DNA from: Trichoderma breve
Taxonomy: Eukaryota; Ascomycota; Sordariomycetes; Hypocreales; Hypocreaceae
Direction of reading: 5' to 3'
Assembly (NCBI RefSeq): GCF_028502605.1
Contig: NC_079236.1
Coordinates: forward strand, 1,550,001 to 1,614,000
DNA length: 64,000 bases
The notes beneath the pieces are model-generated. The model searched no databases and was not told the origin of the DNA. It was given only the letters and a program-made list of their open reading frames with translations. The position numbers were made by a program, and so were the translations under genes. Below, in pieces: positions 45,641 through 60,600 of the stretch (position 1 is the stretch's first letter; every line of letters begins with the position of its first letter).

Positions 45641-48600
45641 CACCAGTATCCAATAAAGAGCGAGAGAGAGACGAAATTTCAGCATTGAAGTCGATACTGC
45701 TTAATTGCTCCTTTTCTTGTCCGGCGAGTTCATTGTCGATGTGCTTGGCCATATTTGTAATCGTGGTGTGCTTCGAGTTGAGGAGGGACATACCAAGGGA
45801 AACACCATACTGGCTGAGGATAGCCTTAGAAATGGTCACAATGCGGATGGAGTCACCACCGAGGCTATAGAAGTTGTCGTCCACACCAATGGTATCATCG
45901 GGAAGGTCAAGTGTAGTGGCCCATTGGTGTCGAATCCAGAATTCAACATCGTTCGAGCAGTCGCGGAAAGGTACACGTTGGACAGCGAGGTACTTCGAAA
46001 GATCGTCAGTCGTGAGGTTGGTTATAGACTCGAGGAGCATCTTTCGATCCAATTTGCCAGCAGCATTATGAGGCATGTGGTCAACAGGTATGAAGTACTT
46101 GGGAATCATGTGGCTAGGCAGTGAAGAGCTGATGCTAGTGACAATACCAGAGAACGTTTCGTAAAGCTCTTCAGTCAGCTCTGTGAGGTGAATCTCCTTG
46201 GAAGCACTCTCTGTCTCTTGCTGTGAGTTGAAGCATATGAAGGCGAAGAGCGAATCGCGGCCATCTTTTCGAGTGATGTCGACTACGGCGTGCTCAATGG
46301 CTGTGTCGGAACGCTTGATGTGGTACTCAATCTCGCCAAGTTCGATACGTTGACCACGGATCTTGACTTGAGTATCCTTGCGGCCGAGATACTCGATGGA
46401 GCCGTCTGAAACATAGCGGACCAAGTCACCGGTCTTATAGAAGCGGCGCTCTCCCACGTCAACATTAGATGGCAACCATTTGACTTCTTCAATAAATGAT
46501 TGTCTAGTTTTCTTTTCGTCGTTGATGTAGCCACGAGCCAGCGATGAACCTTGTAGTAATAGCTCACCAACGCAGCCGATTGGCATAAGTTGGTCATGAT
46601 TATCAGGGTCAACAACCCAGAGACCATGTGCAAAGCTGCGGCCGAGGGTGGTAGCTGAAGCTGTCGAGGTTGATGAGTAGGTGAAAATAGTCGAACCAAT
46701 GCAACCTTCTGCTGGACCATAACCGTTGTGCAGATCTACCTCGTTGACCCAAAACTCGATGATCTCTCTAGAAGGAGCCTCGCCTGCGAGGACGATAGAC
46801 TTCATTCCAGGAATTTGTTCCGGAGATAGAGTCTTGATGAATGTAGGAGTCAGGACCGCATAATTGATGCGAGCACCACGTGTAAAGGCTGCAGCGTTGT
46901 GCAAACGTTCATGCTCAGTCGGTACACAAACAGTAGCACCCATGATTAGTGGGTTAAATATTTCAAAGATAGAGCCGTCGAAGACATAGTTAGCAAATTG
47001 AAGCATCCTCACGTCGTCGTTAATTGAGAAGGCTTCACTTTGCCTGAGGAGCGCCGCGGAGATGGCCTTATGTTCGATAATGACACCCTTTGGCTTACCA
47101 GTTGAACCGGAAGTGAAGAGAACGTAGGCGGCGTTGTCGGGACCTGGCATCACTAAATGCTGTTTGATTGTATCTATAGCAGAAATGGACGCAATCAAAG
47201 ATGGAGAAAGCTCGACTGTGTTTTTGACCATGTCCTGACTGTCGGGGGCGGTCATCGGTGATACAATCATGAACTGGGCGCAAACTTCATCAATCAAAGC
47301 CTGGCGACGGCTTGTTGGATGTGATGGATCAAGTGGGATGAAAACACCGCCGGCTTTAAGAATTCCCAACATTGCTACAATAGTCCATGTTGACTTTTCA
47401 AAGCAGAATGGCACAATAGTCTCAGGTCGGACACCTAAGCGGCTGAGGTAGACAGCAAGCTGAGTTGACAGATGGTCAAGCTCGCCATAAGTCATGCTTC
47501 CTTCAGTGCTGTATAGAGCTTCATGATCTGGTCTGCGGGCTGCCTGCTTGGAAAAGAGGCCATGTAGAGTGATATCGGCAGGACCATATATTTTGTTATT
47601 CCACTCGAGTTGTTTTTGAAGCTCCCAAGATCCAGCGACTTTGATATCGTCAATCATTGTATCATTTTGAGCACCAAGCTGTTTAGCGACATTGCTGAAT
47701 TGCTCAGAAATGGACGTAGCTTGGAATTCTGTCACAACATTGCTATCGTAAATCAGTAGCAATTGGAAATGATCATCCATGATAATAACTTGAAGAACCA
47801 ATGGATAGTCAGAAAAGTTCTGCAAGGAGCTTTCGGTGGAATGCTCAGAGCTGGCGGGTAGTAAGAGAGCATCAGTATTGGCCACTTCGTTCTCGTCAGC
47901 AGCCTGTTGTTGAACAGGCTGGATGATAAGCAAACTAGAAAAGTCGCATGCTTGCTTAGCTTCAGCGCCCAGTGCAGCGATGTTTTGGAGACCAAACTGC
48001 TCATACGCAACCATTTCTGACGCTTGTTTCTGCATGTTATGCAAGAACCGCGACGTTGGCTGATCCTTATCAAGACGGACGCGGACAGGAACAGTGGCAA
48101 CCATAGGGCCAGGCATAGAGTCTAAACCAGGAACAGAAGCATGGCGGCCGGAGACTATTGTACCGAAGCATACATCATCAGTCCCGGAGTATTGAGCTAG
48201 AATAATTGACCAGGCAGCTCGCATGATTGTAGCCTTGGTGATAGAGGTGTTTTTCAATCGTGGGAAGTCAACATATTTCGTCGATATCCGGGTCACATCA
48301 ACCTTGCTATCTTTGGCAGCAAGTTGCTGGTTAACTGCTGGGAATGAAGCCGGCTTGGCATCATGAAGTTGCTGTTTCCAGTACTCTGCAGCATCATTTT
48401 GATCGATGTTCGTCGCGTATTTGACGAAGCGGGCGAAAGGCTGCAGAGGAGGCATTTCCGTGCCAAAGTAGGCGGCATAGAAAGTGGACATGATAAGTGG
48501 TTGTGTCCAGCCATCATACACAGAGTGGTGAATATGCCAGGCAAAATAGCTATCACCGCCATCCTCGATAAGAGCATAGCGGCAGAGACGAGAGCCATAG

Positions 48601-51600
48601 CCCATGTTGAAAGCTTGGATTGCATTTTGCATATAAGACTGCAGCGACACATCCTCGGTAGGTTCCCACAAGGACTCTGAACTGCATTTAATCACAGCTT
48701 GGATAGTCTTAAGGCCAACAAGAACAATAGAAGTTCGGAGATTGAGGCAGACCTCGACAGTCTTGTCCCAAGCTGCCTTGAACTTCTCAATGTCGACCTG
48801 CTCAGGAATACGGTACACGTGCTGCGCTGTATAGGAGCCTGGCTGTTTGACAGATAAAGCCATAAGACCTTCCTGTAGTTTGGTAGTAGGGTAAGCATCC
48901 TCAATAGACTGAGAGGTAGAGAGATTGCATTGTTGCTTGATTTCGCCAATGACAGCTTCACGCTCAGAAGGGTAGATTAAGCTAAAAGGCTCGGCTTCAT
49001 ACGTGTCGGTGGCATGACCAAGGCCGGCAGATGCAGCAAGTGAAGATAGTCTGGGGTCGGCGAAAATGTTTGCCACAGTGAGCTGGATACCATGCTCTTG
49101 AGCTAGGGTAACCAAATGAATAGCTGAGATAGAATCGCCTCCAACTTGAAGGAAGCTATCGTTCTTGCCAATCTCTTCTGTGGGAATCTTAAGAATCTGG
49201 GCCCAGAGATCTCGCAGCTTGAATTCCATATCAGTTGTCGGCTCAGTCTTGTCTGCTTTGCTAGGAGCAAATGTGGCGAGCTCCTCAGATAATAGAGAAC
49301 CTGCAAGGGCTTGTAGCTGCTTTCTATCAAGCTTCATAGATGTGATAAAAGGCATGCATTGGAGAGGGAGAATGATACTGGGAACCATATAACCGGGGAG
49401 AGTGGCCTTCAGACTCTCTCTTAGACTACCGAGCGTTGCTCTCATCGCATCATCAGAAACAAGTAGATTAAGGCGCAGGTCATCAGTGACCCATTCCGCG
49501 CTCGCATCGCCAATAAACGAGACAAAAGCAATCAGTGCATCGCCAGCCTGTCTATGAAGAACATCAACAGCGACGTGGCGGACGCTCTCAAGTGACTGAG
49601 TGATGGTGTACTCGATCTCACCAAGCTCAAGACGCTGGCCTCGTAGCTTGACTTGAGAGTCCTTTCGCCCGAGGTACTCTAATTCACCATCTGCGTTATA
49701 GCGGACAAGATCTCCGGTGAGGTAGAATCGCTTTGGCTCGTGCAGGAGAGAAGATGGAAGGGAACCAATTTCGCTGACGAATGACTCTTCCGTCCTTACT
49801 TTGTCGTTGAGATAGCCGCGAGCCAGAGCATGACCCTGAAGGACAAGTTCGCCTATACAACCTATAGGCACGAGCTTGTTGTGATTGTCTGGTTCCACAA
49901 CCCAGCAGGCACCATTGAAACCAGACCCAATAATACGAGGAGATTCAGCACTGGACTTGAACATGTGTGTCGTGGCGTAGTTGCAGGCCTCAGCAGGTCC
50001 GTAACCGTTGAACAGAGTAACGCGGTCAACCCACATCTCCAGAATGCTCTTAGAAGCAGCCTCGCCACCGAGAACAAGAGTCTTCAGGTGTGGCACCCTA
50101 TCTGGCGTAAAAGTTCTTACAAAGGACGGCGTTAACATGGCTGTGTTGACCCTGGCTTTGTGCATAAAGTCGGGAGCGGATTGAAGGCGCTCATCATCAC
50201 TAGGGATACAGATGGTTCCACCAAAGGCTAATGGCCCAAAAATCTCACCAAGACTACCGTCGAAGATATAATTGGAGAACTGGAAGATTCTCGACGATGG
50301 GGAAAGGTTATAAACCTTGCCATATCCAATGGTTGTAGAGCTGAAAGAGCCATGCTGCATGACAACGCCCTTTGGTTTACCCGTCGATCCAGAAGTGAAC
50401 AAGACGTAAGCCGTGTTCCTCGGTCCAACCTTAGGGAGAACCTTGGGAGTTATAGAAGTGGCAAGTTTGCTTATTACACTGGGTGACAACTCGACGATAT
50501 GCTCAGCCATACCAGCGCACGAGGCGATAGCATTAGAAGACGCGATGAGCACGCGAGCATTAACTTCCCTGACTAGTGTTTCACGGCGACCGATTGGATG
50601 CGACGGATCAAGAGGTACAAAAGCGGCGCCTGCCTTGAGAATAGACAGAATTGCAACTACAGCCCACATTGATTTCTCGAAGCAGAACGGTACGACTGTT
50701 TCTGGGCCAACATTCAACGAGCTCAGATGCGTAGCAACGATATCGGTCAAATGGTCAAGTTCACCATAAGTGAGGCTACCTTCTGAAGAATAGATGGCCT
50801 CGTGATGAGGGCTGTTAGAAGCATGCTCAGCGAACATGTCGTGAAGGCAAGTGTGAATGAAATCAGGCTTCTTGCTGTTCAGTTGCACAGCCTGTTGGGC
50901 ATCCCAAGGCCCTGAAACACACACCTCACCCAGCATTTCGTCGCCCTGGGCAAGGAGTTGCTGGACAACATGGTCAAATTGATGCATGATAGCGCTTAGT
51001 TGAGCTTCGCCAAGGACATCAGAATCATAGATGAAAACCAAATTGACGAGGTCCTCCAAGAGGTGACACTGGATAACCAGGGGATAAGAGAAATAGTTTT
51101 GCAACATTTCTTCTGCCTTAACATCGGGTGAAGCAGCGGGAATTACAAGGGCATTCTGTTCACCGGAGATTTTGCTATCAGCGCTCGTATGCTGACCGGG
51201 TTGGATAGCCAAGAGAGATGTGAAATCACAAGCATCCTTTTCGTCAGAACCAAGTCTAGAGATATTTTGGATGCCAAACTGTTCATAATCGACCATGTCG
51301 GAAGCCTGTGATTGTACATCTTGAAGGAATTGAGTGAGAGGCTTTTGCTTGTCAAGGCGAATACGAACAGGAACGGTAGCGACGACAAGACCGGGCATAG
51401 ATTCAAGGCCGGTTACATCAGCATGACGACCCGAGACTGTGGTACCAAAGCAGACATCGTCGCTATCTGAGTAGCGTGCAAGGACAATAGCCCAGGCAGC
51501 ACGTAAGATAGAAGCCTTTGTGATAGACGTGTTTATTGACTTGGGGAAGTCGATAGCCTTATTCATGACACGAGTCTGAGAAGCTCCAGACTTGTCACTA

Positions 51601-54600
51601 GATGGCGGGAAGCTTGCCCGTTTGGCACCGTCAAGTTGCATCTTCCAATACTCGGAAGCGCTATTGTTGTCCAGATCCATGGTGTACTTGACGAAAGTAG
51701 CATACGACTGTAGAGAAGGAAGCTCAAGACCGTAATACGCTGCAGACAACGTACCCATTATCAATGGAAGAGACCAACCATCAAAGACGGTATGATGAAT
51801 GCTGAAAGCGAAGTAATTACTAACCTCTTCCTCAATAATCGCATAACGACACAGGCGCTGAGCGTATCCCATTTCGAATTGGAGCGTGTCACGAGCATAA
51901 GTTCCAAGGGAAACATTAGAGGTATCATCCCAAGCAACATCATCCTTGAGTATGACTTGTATGGTAATACCATGTACAATAATCATGCGCGTGCGCAGAT
52001 TGGCACAGCTTAGAACGGTACGCTCCCAAGCAACACGGAATTTCCTAATATCCACATAATCGGGAAGTTGATAGAGATACTTGGCAATGTAAGATCCAGG
52101 CTGCTTGATTGCGAGGGCCATAAGTCCTTCCTGTAGCTTTGTGCAGGGATAGGCATCCTCAAGCAGATCATCTCCAGAGAGATGACACTGCTCCTTCGCA
52201 GCATCAGAGATGAGAGACTTGGTAAGCGATTCTTCAAGCAAGCTAAAAGGCTCGATAATTGTAGAAGTGTTGATGCGACCAGAGTTGTCAGCAGCAACTA
52301 AGGCAAGCTTGGAAAGGCGAGGATCGTCAAAGATATCCTTAACCGCAATAGAGATACCAGCCTCACGAGCGTTTGTAACAAGCTTGATAGCCGTAATTGA
52401 ATCACCGCCAATTTGCAAGAAGCTGTCATCACAGCCAATTTCTTCTTTGGGCATGTGCAATACGGCAGACCAAAGCTCTTGCATGCGAGTTTCCATTTCG
52501 GTCTCGGGTAAGCGCTTGACGCCGTTGCGCAGGGAATAGGCAGCATAGTCATCTTCATTCAATTCAGAAACGAGCCTCTTTAGTTTATTTCTGTCAAGCT
52601 TGGTGGACGTGATGAAGGGCATGTAGCGACATGGAACGAAGAGCGAAGGTACCATATACCGAGGTAGCGTAACATTGAGCTGGCTGATCATCTTGGCAAG
52701 CTGTGTCTGAAGCTCTTCTGTTATAGGTAGGAAAATATCTTCATCTGATTGAGAAATACCGGCAGTGCGCGTTTCATCAGAGAAACAGATGTATGTAATA
52801 AGTCTTGTTCCAGAATCAGTCGTGAAAACGTCAACGGCAACTTGACGAGCGCCTTCAAGGCCACTCCGGACGTGATACTCAACTTCGCCAAGCTCCACAC
52901 GAAGGCCGCGAATCTTGACTTGTGTATCCTTCCTGCTGGAGAATTCAAGTGTGCCATCGGTATTGTATGAAGCCAAATCACCGGACTTGAAGAATCGCGA
53001 CCAAGAGGGTTGATCTCGGTATGGTGCCCAGGCAGGCAGCTCATACATTGTGGTGGCTTTAGTACGCTCGACGTCGGCGAGATATTCCCGTAAGATTGTT
53101 GGACCTTGGATGACAACTTCGCCCATTGTGCCGATAGGGGCGAGCTTGTTGGGATTTGTCGGGTCTACGACCCAACAGAAGCCTCCTACAGGACGGCCAA
53201 TTGTTAATGGCGACTCATCCACGGATTGGAACTCATGCAGAGAGCTGAATAGACAAGTCTCAGCAGGACCCCAACCGTTCCACAATCGAACTTTACCAAA
53301 CCAGGTGGTAAGTATGTCGCGAGGGACGGCTTCACCAGCTAATAGCAAAAGGGTGACCGAGGGGATTTGGTCCGGACTCAAGGTCCGCACAAAAGATGGT
53401 GTGAGCAAAAGAGTGTTGATTTCATGCTCAGCGATGAATTCTTTCAGACCATTCATACGAGTATGCTCAGAAGGAATGAACATACAGGCGCCCGAAATCA
53501 GTTGTAGTATACTTTCGCCAAGACACAGGTCAAACACGTGCGATGCAAATTGGAGCGTCCGGTTACTTGAGCTGATACCCATTCTCTTCCTGATAGCAGT
53601 CTGGCTGGTTGCGAAACCACCATGGGTCATTACTAGACCCTTAGGCACGCCCGTAGATCCGGAAGTAAATAACACATAGGCGGCGTTGTGAGATGAGACT
53701 GGGATCTGAGGATCATTTGCGCCGAGCGAGCTGTTGATCTTCTCGTACAAGGCAGGAGAAACTTCAACTACTTGGTCGATAATACCGGAAATCAGACTTC
53801 GGGTATTATTGGATACGAGAGCCAACTTAGACTGAGTTTGCGAAGTAACCTGGCGGATACGTTGCTCAGGATGGGATGGATCTAGAGGTACCCATACAGC
53901 ACCAGCCTTGTTGATAGCAAAGATAGCTACCCAGTACCAAATAGATTTTTCGAAGCAGACGTGGATGAGATCCTCAACTTGTACGTCATACTCATTAATG
54001 AGATAGTGGGCTAGCTTATTGGCTGCTTCATTAAGCTGACCATAAGTCAACTCCCCATCCCAGGCCCAGATAGCTGGCGAGTCAGGAGCTTCCTTTGCAC
54101 GCAGTTCGATAAGATGATGGATACAAGTGTCCATAATCTCTAGAAACTCTGAATTAAACCCAGTGGCACGATGAAGATCCCAATCGGATGCAACTGTCAA
54201 GTCGCCTAATGTGTGACCTTCGTCTGTGAATAGCTGCGAGGCCACATGCTCGAATTGATAGCATAGTGCTTGCATAGACAATTCAGAGAGCTCTGAAGAG
54301 TCATAGGTCATAACTAACTCAATTGAATCACTGAGGAGGTGGCCCTGGACAACAAGAGGATAAGAAAAGTAACCTTGCATCGCTTCTTCAGCTGAATTGC
54401 CCTCAGTATAAGCAGGCAACAGTAGCGAAGATGATGTAGCTTCAGCTTCATCAGGGGTTCCTTTGCCGCGTGAGTCCAAGTGAGTTCGAGGCTGTACAAC
54501 CAGCAAACTCGTAAAGTCACACGCTTCCCTGAAGTCGGGGCTGATCTTTCCAATGTTTGACAAACCATATTGCTCATATGGAACCATCTCATGAGCTTGA

Positions 54601-57600
54601 TTCTGGATAGCCTGGAGGTACTTGCCAATAGTCTGTGTCTGGTCCAGACGTACACGCACGGGAACAGTTGCGACCACAGGACCAGGCATATCCATGAGAC
54701 CCGACACTGAAGCTTGTCTGCCAGATATCGTTGTACCGAAAGTTATGTCATCAGTATCGCAATAACGTGCGAGTAAAATAGCCCAAGTCGCGCGTATTAT
54801 TGTAGCTTTAGTGATAGCGGCATTAGCTGAAGCAGGAACTTGGATTGTCCTGGTGGTGACTCGTGTGACTCCATTTGACATGGAAGTTGCCGTGACGGGA
54901 GGATAAGATGCCTTGCTGGCTCCTTGAAGCTGTTGAGTCCAGTACTTGACGGTATCTTGGGGATTGATGGCCGTTAGATATCGAATAAAGCCTGAGTAGG
55001 GTCTAAGTACAGGCAACTCCAAGTTATGATAAATACTCTGGAAAGTAGTCATTATAAGACGAACAGTCCAGCCATCGTGAACTGCGTGATGAATTGTCCA
55101 GAAGAAGTATTTGTCTCCATTGTCGTCATCAGCCAGGAGAATTTGAGAAAGGCGAGAACCATAGGTCATCTCGGTTTTTTGAGCCGCCTTGATGATGCTA
55201 AGGGCATTCTTGTGTTCTTGAGGCTGCCAAACAGAATCCTCTTTGATGACTATCTGTATGCACTTGCCGTCAAGGAGAACTATTCTAGTACGCATGGTAG
55301 TACAGAGCGATACAGTACGTTCCCAGGCCGCCTTAAAGCGGGCAATGTGAACGTCTTGAGATAGTCTGTAGGCATATCTTGCAATGTACGAGCCCGGCTG
55401 TTTTACCGAAAGAGCCATTAGACCTTCTTGGAATGTAGTTGTCGGATAGGCATCCTCAACTTCTTCGTTGACTGCCAAGCCGCAAAGGTTGCGGACCTCA
55501 TCGCTGACAGCTAGGTTGTATAGAGTAGTATCAACGATGGAGAATGGAGTGGTATCGACGACGGACATCTGCTCGTCCTCTCCAACCTCTCGAGATTTGC
55601 CAGCAACGGCAGATAGACGCGGGTCGTCAAATATTTCTTTGACAGAAAGCGAAATACCAGACTCTTGGGCGGCGCTGACCATGTGAATCGCAGTTATGGA
55701 ATCGCCACCAAGGCCCAAGAAGCTATCGTCACGACCGATGGATTCAATCGGAATTCCAAGTAGCTCAGACCACAGCTTCTGGAAGAAGACTTCCATTGGA
55801 GTTTCTGGGGATCGTTTCTTCTCGCCAAGGAGGGAATATTGGGCGATTTGCGCCCTTTCTAGTGCCCCAGTGAGCGTTTTCAGCTTATTACGGTCAAGCT
55901 TAGTTGAGGTGATGAAAGGCATGTAACTGCAAGGGATGAACATTGTGGGAATCATATATCGAGGCAGTGAAATACGGAGCTGGCCAGCAACTGATGCCAA
56001 TTGAGACTGCAAATCTTCGTCAATTGGCAAGAATAAATCGTCAAAAGCATCACTGCTAATGCCTGCAGTTCGAGTCTCATCGCTGAAACATAAATACGCG
56101 ATAAGATTTGTACCATTTTCGCCCTGATATACGTCGACAGCGACTTGTCTGGCCGTAGGAAGTGCCTGTTGGATATGATACTGAACCTCTCCGAGCTCTA
56201 CACGTAAACCACGGATCTTTATTTGGGTGTCTTTACGAGTTGCGAATTCAATGGTGCCGTCTTGATTGTAATAGCAAAGATCGCCAGACTTATAGAATTT
56301 ATTCCAATGTTCGGCATCAGGGCGGGGCGCCCAGTTGGGAAGATTATACACAGTGGAAGACTTAGTTCGTTCAGGATTTGATAGATATTCGCGTAATAAG
56401 GTCGGACCTTGAATAACAACCTCTCCAATCGTTCCGGTTGGAGCTAGGCGATGAGGATCTGCTGGATCAACAACCCAGCAGAAACCACCGACTGGCTTAC
56501 CAACTGTAAGAGGAGATTCGTTGACTGACTTCCATTCGTGGAGTGTTGAAAATACACAGGTCTCAGCAGGCCCCCACCCGTTGATTAAACGAACCTTGCC
56601 AAACCAGGTGGCTAAGACGTCCTTCGGCACAGCCTCGCCGGCTAGTAGAACAAGCTCAAGTCCTGGAACTTCTGCTGGGTCAATTGTACGGATGAATGAA
56701 GGCGTGAGGAAGGTCCAATTGATGTCCATTTCTCGGATAAACTGGGTGAGGTTATTCATCCTGGTATGCTCCGACGGTATGCATAGACAAGCGCCTGTTA
56801 TTAAAGGTGCGACTATCTCGCCGATAGAAAGGTCGAACACAAAGGCAGCGAATTGTAACATGCGTACATCGGGTGTCAGACCTAGTCTTTTGACAATAGC
56901 TGTTTGAGATGTGCACACGGAGCCGTGCTGCATGACTAGACCCTTTGGTATACCCGTTGATCCAGAGGTAAACAAAACATAGGCAGCATTGTCTGAAGCC
57001 ACAGTTGTTGCCGGGCCCCTTTGGCTGTTTTCCTCAATTTCGGATAGCAGTAGATCAAGTTCCGAGCTTACAGTAACCACGGACTCGACCAAACCAGACA
57101 TCAAGTCTCTGTTGGCAACCGAAGTTAGCGCAATCGTAGCACGCGTCTGAGACACGACTTGTCGAAGTCGCTGTTCCGGGTGAGTAGGATCGAGGGGCAC
57201 CCAAGCAGCGCCTGCTTTATTTATAGCCAGGATAGATACAAAGAACCAAGCTGACTTCTCAAAGCAGACGTGTATTAAGTCATCTGTTTTGATGTTATAG
57301 CTGGCCGTAAGATAATTGGCGAGTCGGTTAGCAGCACGGTCGAATTCAGAATAGGTCAAGTCCATGTCCCAAGCCCTAATTGCCATTGCATCAGGACGAA
57401 TTTTGGCTTGGTTTTCAATAAGCTGATGAACACAAGAGTCGACAATATCAGGGATTTCAGAATTAAATTTGAGACATTGTGCGACATCCCATTCAGAAGC
57501 GATAGAGATTGATCCGAGGGCCGATTGAGGTTCAAGGATTAACTGCTCAACAACATGTTTAAATTGCTGAGAAAGGGCAAAAAGTTGTTCCTCTGGCAGA

Positions 57601-60600
57601 GCAACAGAGTCGTAGATTAGTACAAGATTGATGAAGTCCTCATGTAAATGAGCTTGGATAACCAATGGATATGAGAAGTAGTTTTGCATGACTTCTTCCT
57701 TGGTTTCGACCGCAGATTCAGGAGTAGCCAGCAGAGTCTCTTCGTCCTCGTTATTATATATTATATTTTGCGTTGGCTGAATAACAAGAAGTGATGAAAA
57801 GTTGCAAGCATCTTTCGCATCTACACTCAATTTGCCGATATTCTGAAGACCAAACTGCTCGTAAGGAAGCATTTTAGTAGCTTGGCCTTGAATGTCTTGA
57901 AGGAAGTCATCCACAGACTTTTGCTGATCTAGACGAACTCGGATTGGCACCGTTGCGATAACTGGTCCCGGCATCTCCATCAATCCCGAAACAGGGGCTT
58001 GTCTACCTGAGATTGTCGTTCCGAAACAAACGTCATCTGTATCGCAGTAGCGTGCAAGGACCATGGCCCAGGCTGCACGAAGGATAGTGGCTTTGGTGAC
58101 GCCCACGGTGGTCTGAGGTAGATCGATTCTTGTTTCCATGAATCGCGTCACGTCGCTCTTATCAGACGCCTCAATCGAAACAGTAGACGGAAACGTAGCC
58201 TTCTTAACATCGTGAAGTTCCCTCATCCAATACTCGCTAGCATCTTGATAACTCATATCCATCGTATATTTGATGAATCTAGCATAGTTTTCGACTTGAG
58301 GCATTTCGAGACCTCTATAAGCGCTGTGTAGAGCGCCGAGAATGATGGGCGTTGTCCAGCCGTCGAAGACGGCGTGATGAATGCTCCACAAGAACTGGAT
58401 ATCCTGGCCCTCTTCCTCGATCAGTGCGTAACGGCAAAGGCGAGAGCCATAGCCCATTTCTGTCTGTTTAGTAGCGTGTAGATACGACATTAATGTCATG
58501 CCAGTCGTATCCTCCCAGGCGATATCATTATTGATCACAGTTTGAATTGCCATGCCGTGAACATTGATAATCCGAGTACGCATATTAGCACACAGTCTAA
58601 TAGTTTGTTCCCAAGCATTCTTAAATCGGGCTACATCGATGTAAGCAGGCAAGCGATAGTGGAATTTGGCAATGTATGAGCCCGGTTGCTTCACAGCTAA
58701 AGCCATCAGACCCTCCTGCAACTTAGAGCAAGGGAACGCATCTTCGATTTCCATATCAGTTGATAACTGGAGACCAAGTGAGTTGCTACGAATCATGCTC
58801 TGGTGAGCCTCATCAATAAGGGCAAATGGCTCAATGACAACAATTTCTTTAACATCCTCACTTAGGCTCGTCGCTTTAGCTGCAATAGCAAGGAGTCGAG
58901 GATCACTGAATATATCGTCAACGCTGATAGAGATGCCGCTCTGACGGGCCTTGGCAACGAGGCGAATAGCAGCGATGGAGTCACCACCGATTCTCAAGAA
59001 ATTATCGTCACGACCGATTGAGGTAGTGGGAATATTCAGAACGATGGCCCAAAGGTTTTGCAAGAGGTGCTCCATCTGAGTCTCCGGCTGCTTTTTATCG
59101 TCATCGATGAGAGCATATTCTTCAAGCTGTTCTTTAGCTAGCGAAGCCGTAAACTTTAGTAAAAGTTTTCTATCGAGTTTACCAGAAGTGACGAGCGGCA
59201 TGGCCTTGCAAGGAATAAACAAGGTGGGAACCATATATCCGGGCAAGACAACATTGAGATGACCTAGTAAACTAGTAATATTATCTTTGAGTTTGCCCGT
59301 TAGTCGCAAGACAATATCATCGCTCGTCAGATCGCTAGTCATGCTAGCCGGAAGCGTATCGTTATTGAAGCAGACAAATGATACAAGATTGACAGCAGCA
59401 TCAGTCTCAAATACAGCCACAGCGACCTGTCGGACGCCATCAAGATTTTGGCGGATATGATGCTCAACTTCGCCCAATTCCACACGCAAACCTCGAATCT
59501 TGACTTGCGTGTCTTTTCGGCTGTAGTATTGGATAGTTCCGTCAGGGTTATACCTTGCTAAATCACCGGTCTTATAGAACCTGTTATAGTGGCGAGAGTG
59601 GCGATGAGGAGCCCAATCAGGAAGACTAGTAACGATTGCTGAGGCAGTCTTATCTTTGTCTGCAAGATATTCGCGAAGCAAATTAGGTCCTTGAATAACA
59701 ACTTCTCCAAAAGTACCTGTTGGGGCTAGCTTTTGCGGATCTTCAGGGTCAACAATCCAGCAGTAGCCACCAAGTGGGCGTCCAATTGTCATATACGATT
59801 CGTTTATAGACTCCCATTCATGTAAAGAGCCAAAAACACAAGATTCAGTAGGACCCCAGGCATTAAACAGACGAAGTTTGCCAAACCAAAGCTCGAAAAC
59901 ATCCTGGCTAACAGCTTCACCACCGAGCATCAAGACCTCCAAGCAAGGGGCTTCGTGCGGATCTATGGTGCGCGCCAAAGAAGGGGTTATCAGTGCCCAT
60001 GTGACATTTTCCTCGCATATATAGCCTGCTAGTGAATTCATTTGCGTCTTCCAAGACGGAATACAGACACAGGCGCCTGAAATGAGCGGAGCGTATATTT
60101 CGGCAATGCTTGCGTCAAACACAAATGACGAAAATTGAAGCATTCGAACACCAGGAGCATGGCCGAGTCTCCTGCTGTAGGATGTTTGACTGCTACAGAG
60201 AGCTCCATGTTCTATAACAACGCCCTTGGGAACACCAGTTGATCCAGAAGTAAAAAGTATATAAGCCACATCTTGGGGCGTAACGTTGGTAAACGACTTC
60301 CTGTCGTTATATTGCTCTGCCAAGGCATCGATAAACTCTTCTGTCACCTCCAAAACGCGGGCTACTAGACCAACACATTTATCAAAATTAGCTGTGGAAG
60401 TGAGAGCTAATTTTGATCCTGTTTGGCCAACAATTTGCTGGTGGCGTTCAGCAGGATGTGACGGGTCAAGAGGAATCCAAGCAGCTCCAGCTTTGTTAAT
60501 TGCTAAAATCGAGACCACATACCAAGCCGACTTCTCGAAACATACATGAACAAAGTCGCCAAGTCTTACGCCCATGGACTGAATGAGATAATTTGCTAAT

